DNA of 64,000 nt. Source: JBAYDV01 sp041672845. Its GTDB lineage: Bacteria > Bacteroidota > Bacteroidia > Bacteroidales > UBA932. The translations under genes and the position numbers were made by a program. Below, piece after piece: positions 42,603 to 51,738 of this stretch. The notes beneath the pieces are model-generated. The model was not told the DNA's origin and searched no databases. It was given only the letters and a program-made list of their open reading frames with translations. How positions within the stretch are numbered: position 1 is the first letter of the stretch; each line of letters starts with the position of its first letter. The DNA is taken from NCBI GenBank assembly GCA_041672845.1, contig JBAYYV010000005.1:62001-126000 (forward strand). The letters run 5' to 3'.

Positions 42603-43476
42603 TTTCAAAGTTAATATAGATGAAGGTTCAGGCTGCTGTTTCGGTGTAAATAGAGCCATAGAAAAGGTAGAAGAGTATTTGAAATATCATGATAAATTAT
42701 ACTCTTTAGGGGCTATTGTTCATAATGATACCGAAATAGAAAGATTAGCTACTAATGGTTTAGTAACTATTAACTATACAGATTTTCATAGAATGGAACA
42801 TGAGACTATCCTTATTAGAGCTCATGGAGAACCTCCTAGAACTTATCAAACTGCACATCGCAATAATATTGATTTAATAGACTGCAGCTGTCCTGTGGTT
42901 TTGAAATTACAAGAAAAAATAAAACAGACTTATCTAGATAATAAAGATAAAGGTGGTCAGATAGTTATATTTGGGAAAAAAGGTCATGCTGAAGTTAATG
43001 GTCTCGTCGGCCAATGTAATGGAAATGCGACTATTATAGAAAAATTTGAAGATATCGATAATTTAGTAAAAAATGCTGATATAGATATTGATAGACCTAT
43101 TTATTTATTTTCTCAAACTACTAAAGACGTAAATTCTTATTCAGATATTTGCGATAGATTATCTTTCTTAACTAAGAATATAAAAATATATAATACTATT
43201 TGTTCTCAAGTCTCTTCTAGACATCCTATGCTGAAAAAATTTGCCGCTGAAAATGATCTTTTATTATTTATCAGTGGAAAGGAAAGTTCTAACGGACATG
43301 CATTATGTGAATTTTGTAAATCATGTAATCCTAATACTTATATGATACAAACTATAACCGATATAAAAAAAGAGTGGATCCAAAATATTAATTCTATAGG
43401 TATATGTGGTGCTACGTCTACCCCTAGATGGCAATTGAAAAAAATAGCCGATTATTTAGAGTCTTTAAATTCATAA
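42595..43476 (+). CDS. ispH: 4-hydroxy-3-methylbut-2-enyl diphosphate reductase
   Basis: A 293-residue IspH, the last enzyme of the MEP isoprenoid pathway (HMBPP to IPP and DMAPP). The three iron-sulfur cysteines are in GCCFGVNRAIE, DCSCPVVLKL and NTICSQVSSRHP. Substrate-binding segments are LGAIVHNDTEI, IRAHGEPP, FGKKGHAEVNG and CGATSTPRWQL. It contributes the prenyl groups that MenA (1595) uses. There is no ribosomal S1 fusion. Confidence 0.95.
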   Translation: MNNFKVNIDEGSGCCFGVNRAIEKVEEYLKYHDKLYSLGAIVHNDTEIERLATNGLVTINYTDFHRMEHETILIRAHGEPPRTYQTAHRNNIDLIDCSCPVVLKLQEKIKQTYLDNKDKGGQIVIFGKKGHAEVNGLVGQCNGNATIIEKFEDIDNLVKNADIDIDRPIYLFSQTTKDVNSYSDICDRLSFLTKNIKIYNTICSQVSSRHPMLKKFAAENDLLLFISGKESSNGHALCEFCKSCNPNTYMIQTITDIKKEWIQNINSIGICGATSTPRWQLKKIADYLESLNS

Positions 43477-43560
43477 TATTCATTCTACATAATATATATT
43501 TAAAAATATTCAAGAGACTATCTAGGAACTGTAAGTAATTAATAATTACACTAAATAAAA

Positions 43561-43591
43561 TTTGATTTCATTTAATATTTATATAGTTTTG
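43561..43591 (+). promoter_or_regulatory. Bacteroidetes-type promoter for efp
   Basis: TTTG at 43561-43564 and TAGTTTTG at 43584-43591 are 19 nt apart, matching the -33 and -7 consensus. The start codon of efp is 32 nt beyond, preceded by a weak AAGGA. Confidence 0.7.
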
Positions 43592-43623
43592 TAGGATTAT
43601 CAAATAAAAATATAAGGAATAAT

Positions 43624-44190
43624 ATGACATCGACTGGAGATTTTAAAAACGGATTTTATTTAAACTTTAACGGGAAACCTTGTCAAATAATATGGTTTCA
43701 ACATGTAAAACCTGGAAAAGGTCCTGCTTTTGTAAAAACTAAAATGCGTAACCTTGAAAATGGAAGAATATTAGAAAAAACATTCTCTTCCGGTGAAAAA
43801 GTAGAAGAGATATCTATAGAAAGACGTCCTTATCAATATTTATATAAAGATGATATGGGATATAATTTTATGCATCAAGAAACTTTCGAACAAGTATCTA
43901 TACAAGAAAATTTAATTACTAACGCTGACCTTATGAAAGAAGGACAGTTGGTAGAAATGATGTTCGAATCTGATAATGAGAGATGTCTTACTTGTGAATT
44001 CCCTACTTATGTAATTTTAAAAGTTATTTACACTGAACCAGCAGTTAAAGGCGATACAGCTTCTACGAATGCTACTAAAGTAGCTAAATTAGAAACTGGA
44101 GCTGAAATAATGGTTCCTCTTTTTGTAAATGAAGGAGATAAAATTAAAGTAAAAACTGAAGATAGATCTTACTCTGAACGAGTAAAATAA
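43624..44190 (+). CDS. efp: Elongation factor P
   Basis: A 188-residue EF-P with three beta-barrel domains. The tip loop reads HVKPGKGPAF, with Lys32 in the position that is modified in many bacteria. The C-terminus has GAEIMVPLFVNEGDKIKVKTED and the usual S-Y-x-E-R-V-K end. It rescues ribosomes stalled at polyproline. It is a single gene with its own promoter and terminator. Confidence 0.97.
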   Translation: MTSTGDFKNGFYLNFNGKPCQIIWFQHVKPGKGPAFVKTKMRNLENGRILEKTFSSGEKVEEISIERRPYQYLYKDDMGYNFMHQETFEQVSIQENLITNADLMKEGQLVEMMFESDNERCLTCEFPTYVILKVIYTEPAVKGDTASTNATKVAKLETGAEIMVPLFVNEGDKIKVKTEDRSYSERVK

Positions 44191-44271
44191 TAAAATAAAA
44201 ATACCAAACTAAAAAATTAATCTAAAAAAATATACTTAATGTAAGTTACGAAATTTCAAAAACTATCTATG

Positions 44272-44310
44272 AAATGTCTGCTATTTTATTAATGCAGACA
44301 TTTTTTATAT
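44272..44310 (+). terminator. Terminator after efp
   Basis: AAATGTCTGC (44272-44281) pairs with GCAGACATTT (44294-44303) across a 12-nt loop, followed by TTT. It lies about 80 nt after the efp stop codon, and the intervening sequence holds nothing recognisable. Confidence 0.85.
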
Positions 44311-44343
44311 TTTAAATTAAGTCTAACTGCCTATAAATAGCTC

Positions 44344-45675
44344 TTAAGATTCATCATGAATAGTTATTTCTTCTGAGATTTTAACTAAAGCTATATTTTT
44401 ATTAGCTAGGACTAAGGCTTTTTTCCTTCTAATTTTACGATCTATTTTACGGTAATAATATGATACAATTCTAATAAGCACTAATGATAATAATAATAGT
44501 GCAATCGCTATTTCATAACTTAATCTCTGTCCTATAGCTTTTCTGGCTATTAGATAATCCGGATCACTTGTCAACATCTTAGAAATTAAAGTTTTATTAA
44601 ATTCTCCGAGATAAGCTTTATCTACTATTACTCCATCATTCATATATACTAAACCACCATTTGAACGATTCATAGATATTAATGTCTTATAATCTGTATA
44701 TAAGAATATATCTTCTGGGATATGGTGAGCCCTACAGAAATCTTTCGCGTCTTGATTTTGGGCTGATGAAAGATATATTACTTCTGCTCCATCATTTATA
44801 ATCTGAGATTCTATAACTTTTATCTTATTCCATTTTTTGGAATTATACATTTTTTGTAAATCTGTAATTATAAAAAACACTATAGATCTATCTGTTCTTA
44901 ATAATTTTTCTGTAACATAATGGCCATCTAAATCAGACACAGTAAAATCAAACGCATCTCTTTCTTCTCCTGACACTACTACTGATTTAGAATCTACAAA
45001 AGTCCATGAATCATCTGGCAAATTTTCTAAATTAAATACTTGTGTTTTCCCATACTTTTCATATGTAAAAACTGTATTATACTTCACATTTTCTTGTACT
45101 AATTCTAATTTTCCATTGACATCAGTCCCTATCTGAAAATTACCAAAATCCATCATTGGCTGAGTTTTAAGAGCATCTATTCCAACCCCCAAAATAAGCA
45201 AAGCATATACTCCTATAGAAATCCATTCTATTTTAGGAGATGCTACTATATTACTACTAAAATATTTCTTCTTTATAAAAATAACTGATATAAGAACTGT
45301 GAGAATTACATCTTTGCCAAATGTTTGCCAATTAGTTAGATGTATGGCTTCTCCGAAACAACCACAATCATGGATAGGATTAAAGACTGCTAACACTAAT
45401 GTGAGTCCTGTAAAGAAAAGCATTAATAAAAGGCCTGCTCTCATAGATACTTTCATTCTTAGTCCTAATAATATGCATATTCCGATTAAGAATTCTAATA
45501 GAGATAATATTAATCCCGAAGGTATCGCTAGGGATGTTAAAAATGAAAGATGCATCATCTTAAAATATTCTTCCATAATAAGGCCTGTACCTACTGGATC
45601 TACTACTTTTAAGAATCCTGATAAAATGAATGTTAACCCAAAAATAACTCTAAATAAGCTTACTAGAAATCTCAT
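44344..45675 (-). CDS. BT_3928-like DoxX/MauE-type membrane protein
   Basis: A 443-residue protein. The start is set at the ATG 45675, 10 nt after the tmk stop; a longer frame to 45786 would lie inside tmk. Residues 1-150 are a four-helix DoxX/MauE domain (FRVIFGLTFILSGFLKVVDP, LIGICILLGL) with the CGCFGEAI motif seen in MauE-type thiol-handling proteins. A soluble region of about 220 residues follows that contains a thioredoxin-like segment (IVFFIITDLQKM, KVIESQIINDGAEVIYLS) without a CxxC. One more helix comes near the end. The same gene pair with tmk occurs in Bacteroidales. Function is unknown, though a link to envelope redox is plausible. Confidence 0.8.
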   Translation of the reverse strand: MRFLVSLFRVIFGLTFILSGFLKVVDPVGTGLIMEEYFKMMHLSFLTSLAIPSGLILSLLEFLIGICILLGLRMKVSMRAGLLLMLFFTGLTLVLAVFNPIHDCGCFGEAIHLTNWQTFGKDVILTVLISVIFIKKKYFSSNIVASPKIEWISIGVYALLILGVGIDALKTQPMMDFGNFQIGTDVNGKLELVQENVKYNTVFTYEKYGKTQVFNLENLPDDSWTFVDSKSVVVSGEERDAFDFTVSDLDGHYVTEKLLRTDRSIVFFIITDLQKMYNSKKWNKIKVIESQIINDGAEVIYLSSAQNQDAKDFCRAHHIPEDIFLYTDYKTLISMNRSNGGLVYMNDGVIVDKAYLGEFNKTLISKMLTSDPDYLIARKAIGQRLSYEIAIALLLLSLVLIRIVSYYYRKIDRKIRRKKALVLANKNIALVKISEEITIHDES

Positions 45676-45685
45676 TTTAAATAAT

Positions 45686-46357
45686 TTATCTTTTACAAAT
45701 TTGTTTCTTAATTTGCTGGAAAATATCATTAGCTGCCAACATAGACCCATTATTATCTCCACAGTCAATTCGTAAAAAGTTTTCATCTTTTTCTAACTGT
45801 GCTAAATATATAGCTCTTACTTTTTTCTGAAAATCCATACTTGCTTCATGAATATCTGCCTTGCCTTCTAAATAATTTCTATCATCACCTTTTCTATTTT
45901 CTTTTAATCTATTTTCCACAAAATCCAAAGGGACATCTAGGAAAATATTGACATCAGGCTGAGGAATATTAAAATATTCATATTCAGTTTTCAATATCCA
46001 ATTTCTTAAATATTCAATTTCTTTTTCTGAATTTAATTTTGCGCATTGGAATGCTATGTTAGAATAAACATATCTATCTATTAAGACAGTATCTCCAGCT
46101 TTTAAATATTTTTTTATTTCCTTAGAAGCTTCTCGTCTATCTTCTGCATAAAGTAGCGCCACTATTTGTGGATTCACCTCATCTATAGCGCCATAATCAC
46201 CTCTAAGAAATTTAGAAATCATTTCACCCATGGGAGCAATTTGATATCGAGGAAAATGTATATAATGAATCTTATGCCCCTTTTCTAAATATTCTCTAAG
46301 CATTTTAACTTGAGTGGATTTTCCGGCACCATCTAAACCTTCTATAACTATAAGCAT
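45686..46357 (-). CDS. tmk: Thymidylate kinase
   Basis: A 223-residue dTMP kinase with P-loop IEGLDGAGKSTQ, the Asp-Arg motif in LIDRYVYSNIAFQ and a lid with RLKENRKGDDRNYLEG. It makes dTDP. It is somewhat longer than E. coli Tmk because of an insert around residues 150-170, which is common in Bacteroidales. It is followed by the DoxX-like gene and divergent from folP. Confidence 0.95.
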   Translation of the reverse strand: MLIVIEGLDGAGKSTQVKMLREYLEKGHKIHYIHFPRYQIAPMGEMISKFLRGDYGAIDEVNPQIVALLYAEDRREASKEIKKYLKAGDTVLIDRYVYSNIAFQCAKLNSEKEIEYLRNWILKTEYEYFNIPQPDVNIFLDVPLDFVENRLKENRKGDDRNYLEGKADIHEASMDFQKKVRAIYLAQLEKDENFLRIDCGDNNGSMLAANDIFQQIKKQICKR

Positions 46358-46416
46358 TTTCTTTTTTTATATCTTTGTAAGTATTTTACAAAATTAAAAA
46401 AACAAATAGATATTAT

Positions 46417-47199
46417 ATGAGAAAAGATATTAAAATAATGGGAATTATGAATATTAATTCTAATTCTTTCTATTCAAGCTCTCGTACTACTAAAGCAGAA
46501 GATATAAAAAATAGAATAAATCTACTTTTAGAACAAGGAGCAGATATCTTAGATTTCGGAGCATGCTCTACTAGACCAGGTTCGATTCCTATTTCTCAAA
46601 AAGAAGAATGGGAACATTTATTTTTAGCATTAAATATTCTTAATAAAAATCATCCTAATCAGTTATTTTCTATAGATACTTTTCGTTCTGAAATAGTAAA
46701 GAGAGCGTATAATGAATTCGGCCCTTTTATTATTAATGATATTACCGCATCTGAATATGATTCTAAAATGCTTCCTCTTTGTTCTAAACTAGGATTAGAA
46801 TATATAGCAATGCATATGAGAGGAATGCCTAAAGATATGCAAGATCATTGTCAGTATGAAGATGTAGTAAAAGATATCATATCATATTTTAAAAATTTCG
46901 ATTTTAAAGCGAAAGAATATGGAATTAATGATTGGATTTTAGATCCTGGATTTGGATTTTCTAAAACTTTAGAACAAAATTATGAAATGATGAATCGACT
47001 TGAAGAATTTCAAGTACTTGGTAAAAGAATTCTCGTAGGGATATCTAGAAAAAGTTTTATTTATAAAAAAATAGGCATGGGGCCCGAAGATGCTTTAGAG
47101 GGAACTTCTAAATTACATAAAATAGCCCTAGCTAAAGGTGCTAACATTTTACGTGTACACGATGTGAAAGCAGCAAAATTATGTTTACCTTTGTTATAA
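46417..47199 (+). CDS. folP: Dihydropteroate synthase
   Basis: A 260-residue TIM-barrel enzyme with IMGIMNINSNSFY at the start, DILDFGACSTRPG (pterin loop), FSIDTFRSE, DPGFGFSKTLEQNYEMM and GISRKSFIY. It joins pterin diphosphate and p-aminobenzoate, and is the sulfonamide target. TATCTTTG at 46370-46377 is a possible -7 box in the short spacer shared with tmk. Confidence 0.95.
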   Translation: MRKDIKIMGIMNINSNSFYSSSRTTKAEDIKNRINLLLEQGADILDFGACSTRPGSIPISQKEEWEHLFLALNILNKNHPNQLFSIDTFRSEIVKRAYNEFGPFIINDITASEYDSKMLPLCSKLGLEYIAMHMRGMPKDMQDHCQYEDVVKDIISYFKNFDFKAKEYGINDWILDPGFGFSKTLEQNYEMMNRLEEFQVLGKRILVGISRKSFIYKKIGMGPEDALEGTSKLHKIALAKGANILRVHDVKAAKLCLPLL

Positions 47200-47279
47200 G
47201 AATTTACATTAAAGATATAAAGAAAACCCTGTATAAATACAGCATTAACTTTATATTAAATTTATAACATATATTAATA

Positions 47280-48614
47280 ATGATAAAATCTATTACTCCT
47301 ATAGATGGAAGATATTATTCAAAAATCTCTTCTCTTTCAGATTATTATTCAGAATTTGCCTTAATCAGATATAGATTAAAAGTAGAAATAGAATATTTCA
47401 TAGCTCTTACCGAAATCCCTTTACCTCAGCTTAATTCTTTTGATAAAAACTTATATCCTAAATTAAGAAATTTATATAAAAAATTTACTGAAACTGACGC
47501 TCAAGAGATAAAAGATATAGAGAAAATAACAAATCATGATGTTAAAGCTGTAGAATATTTTATTAAAAGGCATTTTGATAAAATAGGAGTGAATGTAAAA
47601 TTTAAAGAATTTGTTCATTTTGGGCTTACTTCTCAAGATATAAATAATACTGCTATACCACTTTCTTTAAAAGAAGGGATAGCAAGTGCATATTTACCTC
47701 TTCTTGACAATATTATAAATACTCTTAAAGAGATGTCTACTAAATGGGCTAATATTCCTATGCTTGCACATACTCATGGTCAGCCAGCCACACCTACTAG
47801 ATTAGGAAAAGAACTAGATGTATTTGTTTCACGATTATCAGTTCAGAGAAAAAGTCTTTTGAATGTCCCTTATTCGGCTAAATTTGGTGGTGCTATTGGG
47901 AACATGAATGCTCATCATGTCGCTTATCCTAAAATAGATTGGAATAAATTTTCTGAACATTTTGTAAATGATACACTTAATTTAAACAGATCTTATCCTA
48001 CGACTCAAATAGAACATTATGACAACATAGCTGCTCTATTCGATGCCATTAGAAGAATAAATGTAATACTAATAGACCTAGCTAGAGATATTTGGACTTA
48101 TATTTCTATGGAGTATTTCAAACAACAAGTCAAAAAGGGAGAAGTAGGTTCTTCGGCTATGCCTCATAAAGTAAATCCTATAGATTTTGAAAATGCTGAA
48201 GGTAACTTAGGTATGTCTAATGCTGTATGTACTTTCTTATCTCAAAAATTACCTATTTCAAGAATGCAAAGAGATTTAACTGATTCCACTGTTCTTAGAA
48301 ATATAGGTGTGCCTATAGCTCACTCTATGATAGCTTTTACTTCTTTAAAGAAAGGATTAGATAAATTAATCCTTAATGAAGATAAACTCAATGCAGATTT
48401 AGAAAATAATTGGGCAGTGGTGGCAGAAGCTATTCAGACCATTTTAAGAAGAGAATCTTATCCTAATCCTTATGAAGCCTTAAAAAACTTAACTAGAACA
48501 GGAGGACATATTTCTAAAGAATCTATATCAGAATTTATAGATGGATTGGATATTAATAATAAAATAAAAGAAGAATTACATAAAATTACTCCCCAAAATT
48601 ATATTGGAATTTAA
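47280..48614 (+). CDS. purB: Adenylosuccinate lyase
   Basis: A 444-residue fumarase/aspartase-superfamily enzyme. PurB marks are PIDGRYYSKISSLSDYYSE at the start, KEFVHFGLTSQDINNTA, AHTHGQPATPTRLGKE and the signature GSSAMPHKVNPIDFENAEGN. It acts twice in purine synthesis and releases fumarate. The length and N-terminus fit the E. coli-like PurB branch. Confidence 0.97.
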   Translation: MIKSITPIDGRYYSKISSLSDYYSEFALIRYRLKVEIEYFIALTEIPLPQLNSFDKNLYPKLRNLYKKFTETDAQEIKDIEKITNHDVKAVEYFIKRHFDKIGVNVKFKEFVHFGLTSQDINNTAIPLSLKEGIASAYLPLLDNIINTLKEMSTKWANIPMLAHTHGQPATPTRLGKELDVFVSRLSVQRKSLLNVPYSAKFGGAIGNMNAHHVAYPKIDWNKFSEHFVNDTLNLNRSYPTTQIEHYDNIAALFDAIRRINVILIDLARDIWTYISMEYFKQQVKKGEVGSSAMPHKVNPIDFENAEGNLGMSNAVCTFLSQKLPISRMQRDLTDSTVLRNIGVPIAHSMIAFTSLKKGLDKLILNEDKLNADLENNWAVVAEAIQTILRRESYPNPYEALKNLTRTGGHISKESISEFIDGLDINNKIKEELHKITPQNYIGI

Positions 48615-48627
48615 AATTTATTAAAAA

Positions 48628-49920
48628 ATGAAAAAATTACTTTTAATCACATTCCTTGCATGTTTTTCTATTATTACAAGCCATGCTCAATCTAAAAAAG
48701 ATGTAGTATCTTACAACCAATACTTCACTTCTGCTAGAATGAGAGTAGATCTTATTTTAGCTGGTAATGCAGATCAACAGAAAGCTTATCTTCAAAATAT
48801 TCACAAAGAAAAGGCATGGGGAGGTACTAAAACTTTCCTTATAGATCCTTTTGAATATGGTTCATATTATTATAAGGTATTTGCTGGTGAGAAATTAATT
48901 TTTTCTCACGGTTTTTGTTCTTTATTCCAAGAATGGAGAACTACTGCTGATGCTAAAGTAAACTATAAAGCTTTCACTAACTGTATTTGGATGCCTTATC
49001 CTAAAGAAATAGTCAAACTTGTAATATATGAAAGAATAGTAGCTACAGGCAAATTTAAAGAAATGTCTTCATTTGAAATAGATCCTACTGACAAACTTAT
49101 TATGAAAGATAGTTCTAATGATTTTAAAGTAGATAAAATCGTATATAACGGCAATCCTACTTATAAAATGGACTTAGTATTCGTAGCAGAAGGTTATACG
49201 AAAAAAGAACTTAGTAAATTCCGTGCTGACTGCAAGAAATTTTCTAATTATCTTTTTGAAACTGAACCATATAAAACCAGAAAAAAAGATATCAATATTT
49301 GGGCTGTAGAATCTATTTCTAAAGATTCAGGAACAGATTTCCCTCATAAAGATATTTGGAAAAACACTATCTGTAATTCTAACTTCTATACATTTAAAGT
49401 TCCTAGATATTTAACTGCTCCAGATCATTTATCTGTAGCCAAATTAGTATCTAATGTACCTTTCGATGCTATCTATGTATTAGTTAACGAAAAACATTAT
49501 GGCGGTGGTGGTATATATAATTATTATTGTATGTGTTGTTCTGATGATAAATTAGAAGCTAAAGTATTTATTCATGAATTCGGACATGCTTTTGCTGGAT
49601 TAGGTGATGAATATTATACTTCAAAAGTAGCTTATAGCGATATGTATCCTACTGATGTAGAGCCTTGGGAGCCTAACCTTACTACTAGAGTTAATTTTGA
49701 AAGCAAATGGAAAGATATGATTACTCCAGGCACTCCTATTCCTACTCCTAATGTCAAAACTGATAATAGTATTATAGGATTGTTCGAAGGTGGTGGATAT
49801 TTATCTAAAGGCGTTTATCGTCCATGCTGGGACTGCAGAATGAATAGTAATGAAGCTAAAGGTTATTGTCCTGTTTGTCAGAGAGCTATTACTCGAATGC
49901 TTAATTATTATACTAGATAA
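48628..49920 (+). CDS. M64 family secreted metallopeptidase (IgA peptidase M64-like)
   Basis: A 430-residue secreted protein with a signal peptide ending SHAQS (about residue 21). An N-terminal beta domain (about 25-165) precedes the peptidase domain that begins at KMDLVFVAEGYTKKEL. The zinc motif is FIHEFGHAFAGLGDEYY (HExxH plus the downstream GD-E), and a Cys-rich end (CWDCRMN, GYCPVCQRAI) follows. The M64 family was named for an IgA-cleaving enzyme of Clostridium ramosum, but most Bacteroidetes members have unknown targets. It lies 13 nt after purB. Confidence 0.9.
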   Translation: MKKLLLITFLACFSIITSHAQSKKDVVSYNQYFTSARMRVDLILAGNADQQKAYLQNIHKEKAWGGTKTFLIDPFEYGSYYYKVFAGEKLIFSHGFCSLFQEWRTTADAKVNYKAFTNCIWMPYPKEIVKLVIYERIVATGKFKEMSSFEIDPTDKLIMKDSSNDFKVDKIVYNGNPTYKMDLVFVAEGYTKKELSKFRADCKKFSNYLFETEPYKTRKKDINIWAVESISKDSGTDFPHKDIWKNTICNSNFYTFKVPRYLTAPDHLSVAKLVSNVPFDAIYVLVNEKHYGGGGIYNYYCMCCSDDKLEAKVFIHEFGHAFAGLGDEYYTSKVAYSDMYPTDVEPWEPNLTTRVNFESKWKDMITPGTPIPTPNVKTDNSIIGLFEGGGYLSKGVYRPCWDCRMNSNEAKGYCPVCQRAITRMLNYYTR

Positions 49921-49940
49921 AATTATTTAAAATAAATATT

Positions 49941-49982
49941 AAGCTGCGCTAAATACATTTTTTGTATTTGCGTGGCTTTTTT
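49941..49982. terminator. Terminator between M64 gene and DivIC-like gene
   Basis: AAGCTGCGCTAAATACA (49941-49957) pairs with TGTATTTGCGTGGCTT (about 49963-49978) with one bulge and minor mismatches. TTTTTT follows. It serves convergent genes. Confidence 0.8.
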
Positions 49983-50005
49983 ATTAAAAATATATAGAAA
50001 CTAAC

Positions 50006-50329
50006 TTATTTTTTATTCGATTTGAATAATTCGTCATCAAGAATAAAAATATCTTCATCTTTTTCATGAAAATAATATGTTTCACGAGCAAATTTTTCTA
50101 AAGAATCTTTGTTAGATGTAAGTTCTTTTAAACGTGATTCTTGATTATTTATATTTTCCTTTAAATCTTGGATTTGATTCTCTTGTTTATAAACCTTAAT
50201 ATAATCAGAAACAAGTATTATAACATTATTTCTATCGATGAAAATAGATAGAATTATTATTCCTAATATTACTATCATATACTTCTTCTTTAAAAAAGCT
50301 GGTATTTTTATTTTTTCTTTTATAGACAT
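50006..50329 (-). CDS. Septum formation initiator FtsB/DivIC-like protein
   Basis: A 107-residue bitopic protein: a short cytoplasmic basic N-terminus, one membrane helix (YMIVILGIIILSIFI, about 17-31), a periplasmic coiled coil (about 45-80) and the family's C-terminal segment EKFARETYYFHEKDEDIFIL. It is the divisome FtsB/DivIC component that bridges FtsL and FtsQ. It stands alone, with CAAAAATA at 50345-50352 as complement of a -7 box. Confidence 0.88.
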   Translation of the reverse strand: MSIKEKIKIPAFLKKKYMIVILGIIILSIFIDRNNVIILVSDYIKVYKQENQIQDLKENINNQESRLKELTSNKDSLEKFARETYYFHEKDEDIFILDDELFKSNKK

Positions 50330-50398
50330 TCTCGATTCTTTTTACAAAAATACTATTAAATATTTTATATTTGTAACATTAAATATAAATATATTTTT

Positions 50399-50848
50399 AT
50401 GAAAACCACATTTAGATATTCTAAAAATGTTTGGGCATTTAATTCTTGGCTTATTATTATTACTGTATTAATTATATTATCTTTTTTTCTATTTAAAAAT
50501 TATATTATACTTAGATATTTTTTACTTGCATTATGTATTCCCTCTATTTTGCAAATAATTTATAATCTAAGAGGTAAAATCGTAGTCAATGAAGAAAAAG
50601 GCACTTTAAAAATCACTAATCACAGAAAGATTCTCGATATTCAACAAATATCACAAATAGAAACTAGAATAGATAATAAAGGGAGAGTAAAAAAAATACT
50701 TGTAAGAGTACCCCCTAATAGTTTTTTTGCTGTAGATCCATATGACCAAAAAGGTTTTTTAAATTACATGAAGAAAATTAATCCCAGAATAGAATTCATA
50801 GAAAAAGAGATTCAGCCTATCATCTCTAAAAAAAACAAAAATAATTAA
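50399..50848 (+). CDS. Uncharacterised two-helix membrane protein with PH-like domain
   Basis: A 149-residue protein with two membrane helices (about residues 16-50) followed by a cytoplasmic beta-rich region (KIVVNEEKGTLKITNHRKILDIQQISQIE) that looks like a bacterial PH domain. No named family is recognised. It is followed after 2 nt by a CPBP protease gene, so the two are surely co-expressed. TATATTTG at 50366-50373 is a -7 box. Confidence 0.6.
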   Translation: MKTTFRYSKNVWAFNSWLIIITVLIILSFFLFKNYIILRYFLLALCIPSILQIIYNLRGKIVVNEEKGTLKITNHRKILDIQQISQIETRIDNKGRVKKILVRVPPNSFFAVDPYDQKGFLNYMKKINPRIEFIEKEIQPIISKKNKNN

Positions 50849-50850
50849 TT

Positions 50851-51708
50851 ATGTCTAATAACTTTAAATTCGAACTTCCTAAATTAGGAGAATCCATTCT
50901 CATTTTTTGTATCATTATCATTTTTGGGAATCTTTTTGGAGGTATTTATGTTTTATTAATAAACGGCTCAGAATCTGAATTTCTTATTAAGTTTGTTCCA
51001 TATATAATAGAATTTCTTCCAGTCTTTATTTACATTTATTATAAAGCTAAACATAATATTAATTATCCTACTTCTATTAAAGGAAGTGCTTATGTTAAAG
51101 TAAATGATCCTTCTTTTGATAAAATGAATCCTATTCTTTTATTTTTCTTATTACTATTAGCTGTAACATCTTATACTTTAATTTTAGACCCTTTAAATAT
51201 CTTTATGCCATTACCAGAATGGTTCTCTAAAATTATGGAAACAGTAGTCACAGGAAATATTTGGTGGACTTTTCTTACTGTAGCTATAGCTGCTCCTCTC
51301 TTAGAAGAATTTGTATGTAGAGGCACTATTTTGAGGGGGTTACTTACTCATATGTCTCCTACTAAAGCTATTATTTGGTCTGCATTATTTTTCGGCGTAA
51401 TGCATCTTAATCCTTGGCAAGCTATTCCTGCATTTTTTATAGGATGTTTTATGGGATGGATTTATTATAAAACCCATTGTCTTTGGGCTACTATTTTTAT
51501 TCATTTTGTAAACAATGGTTCTACTGTCCTTTTATCTAAATTTTATCCAAATATGGCTGATAAAGACAACTTATTATCACTTTTCCCTTCAACATTATTT
51601 TATGTTTTAGCCATAATATTAGCTTTAGCAGTTTTTGCTATAATAATCTATTTCATAAATAAATATATTAACAATAAAGATTTCTCTCCAAAATATCTGG
51701 ACGAATAA
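50851..51708 (+). CDS. CPBP family intramembrane metalloprotease
   Basis: A 285-residue polytopic membrane protein of the CPBP family. It has LLEEFVCRG with Glu152, Glu153 and Arg157, FGVMHLNPWQ with His185, and IFIHFVNN with His218. This is the most family-typical of the three CPBP proteins in the window, with an HLNPWQ segment as in many Bacteroidetes members. It is coupled to the upstream PH-like membrane protein. Function is unknown. Confidence 0.88.
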   Translation: MSNNFKFELPKLGESILIFCIIIIFGNLFGGIYVLLINGSESEFLIKFVPYIIEFLPVFIYIYYKAKHNINYPTSIKGSAYVKVNDPSFDKMNPILLFFLLLLAVTSYTLILDPLNIFMPLPEWFSKIMETVVTGNIWWTFLTVAIAAPLLEEFVCRGTILRGLLTHMSPTKAIIWSALFFGVMHLNPWQAIPAFFIGCFMGWIYYKTHCLWATIFIHFVNNGSTVLLSKFYPNMADKDNLLSLFPSTLFYVLAIILALAVFAIIIYFINKYINNKDFSPKYLDE

Positions 51709-51738
51709 GAAAGCTAAGAAAATAGAAAAAGTAATATC

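Noticed and set aside
45299..45775. 158-codon frame antisense to the DoxX-like gene
   Set aside because: It mirrors the DoxX/tmk coding strand; the sense products are clearly real and the antisense product has no recognisable features.
50851..51708. CPBP genes as immunity factors for the GG peptides
   Set aside because: Some CPBP proteins give bacteriocin immunity, but the three here are 18-29 kb away from the peptide genes and linked to other genes.
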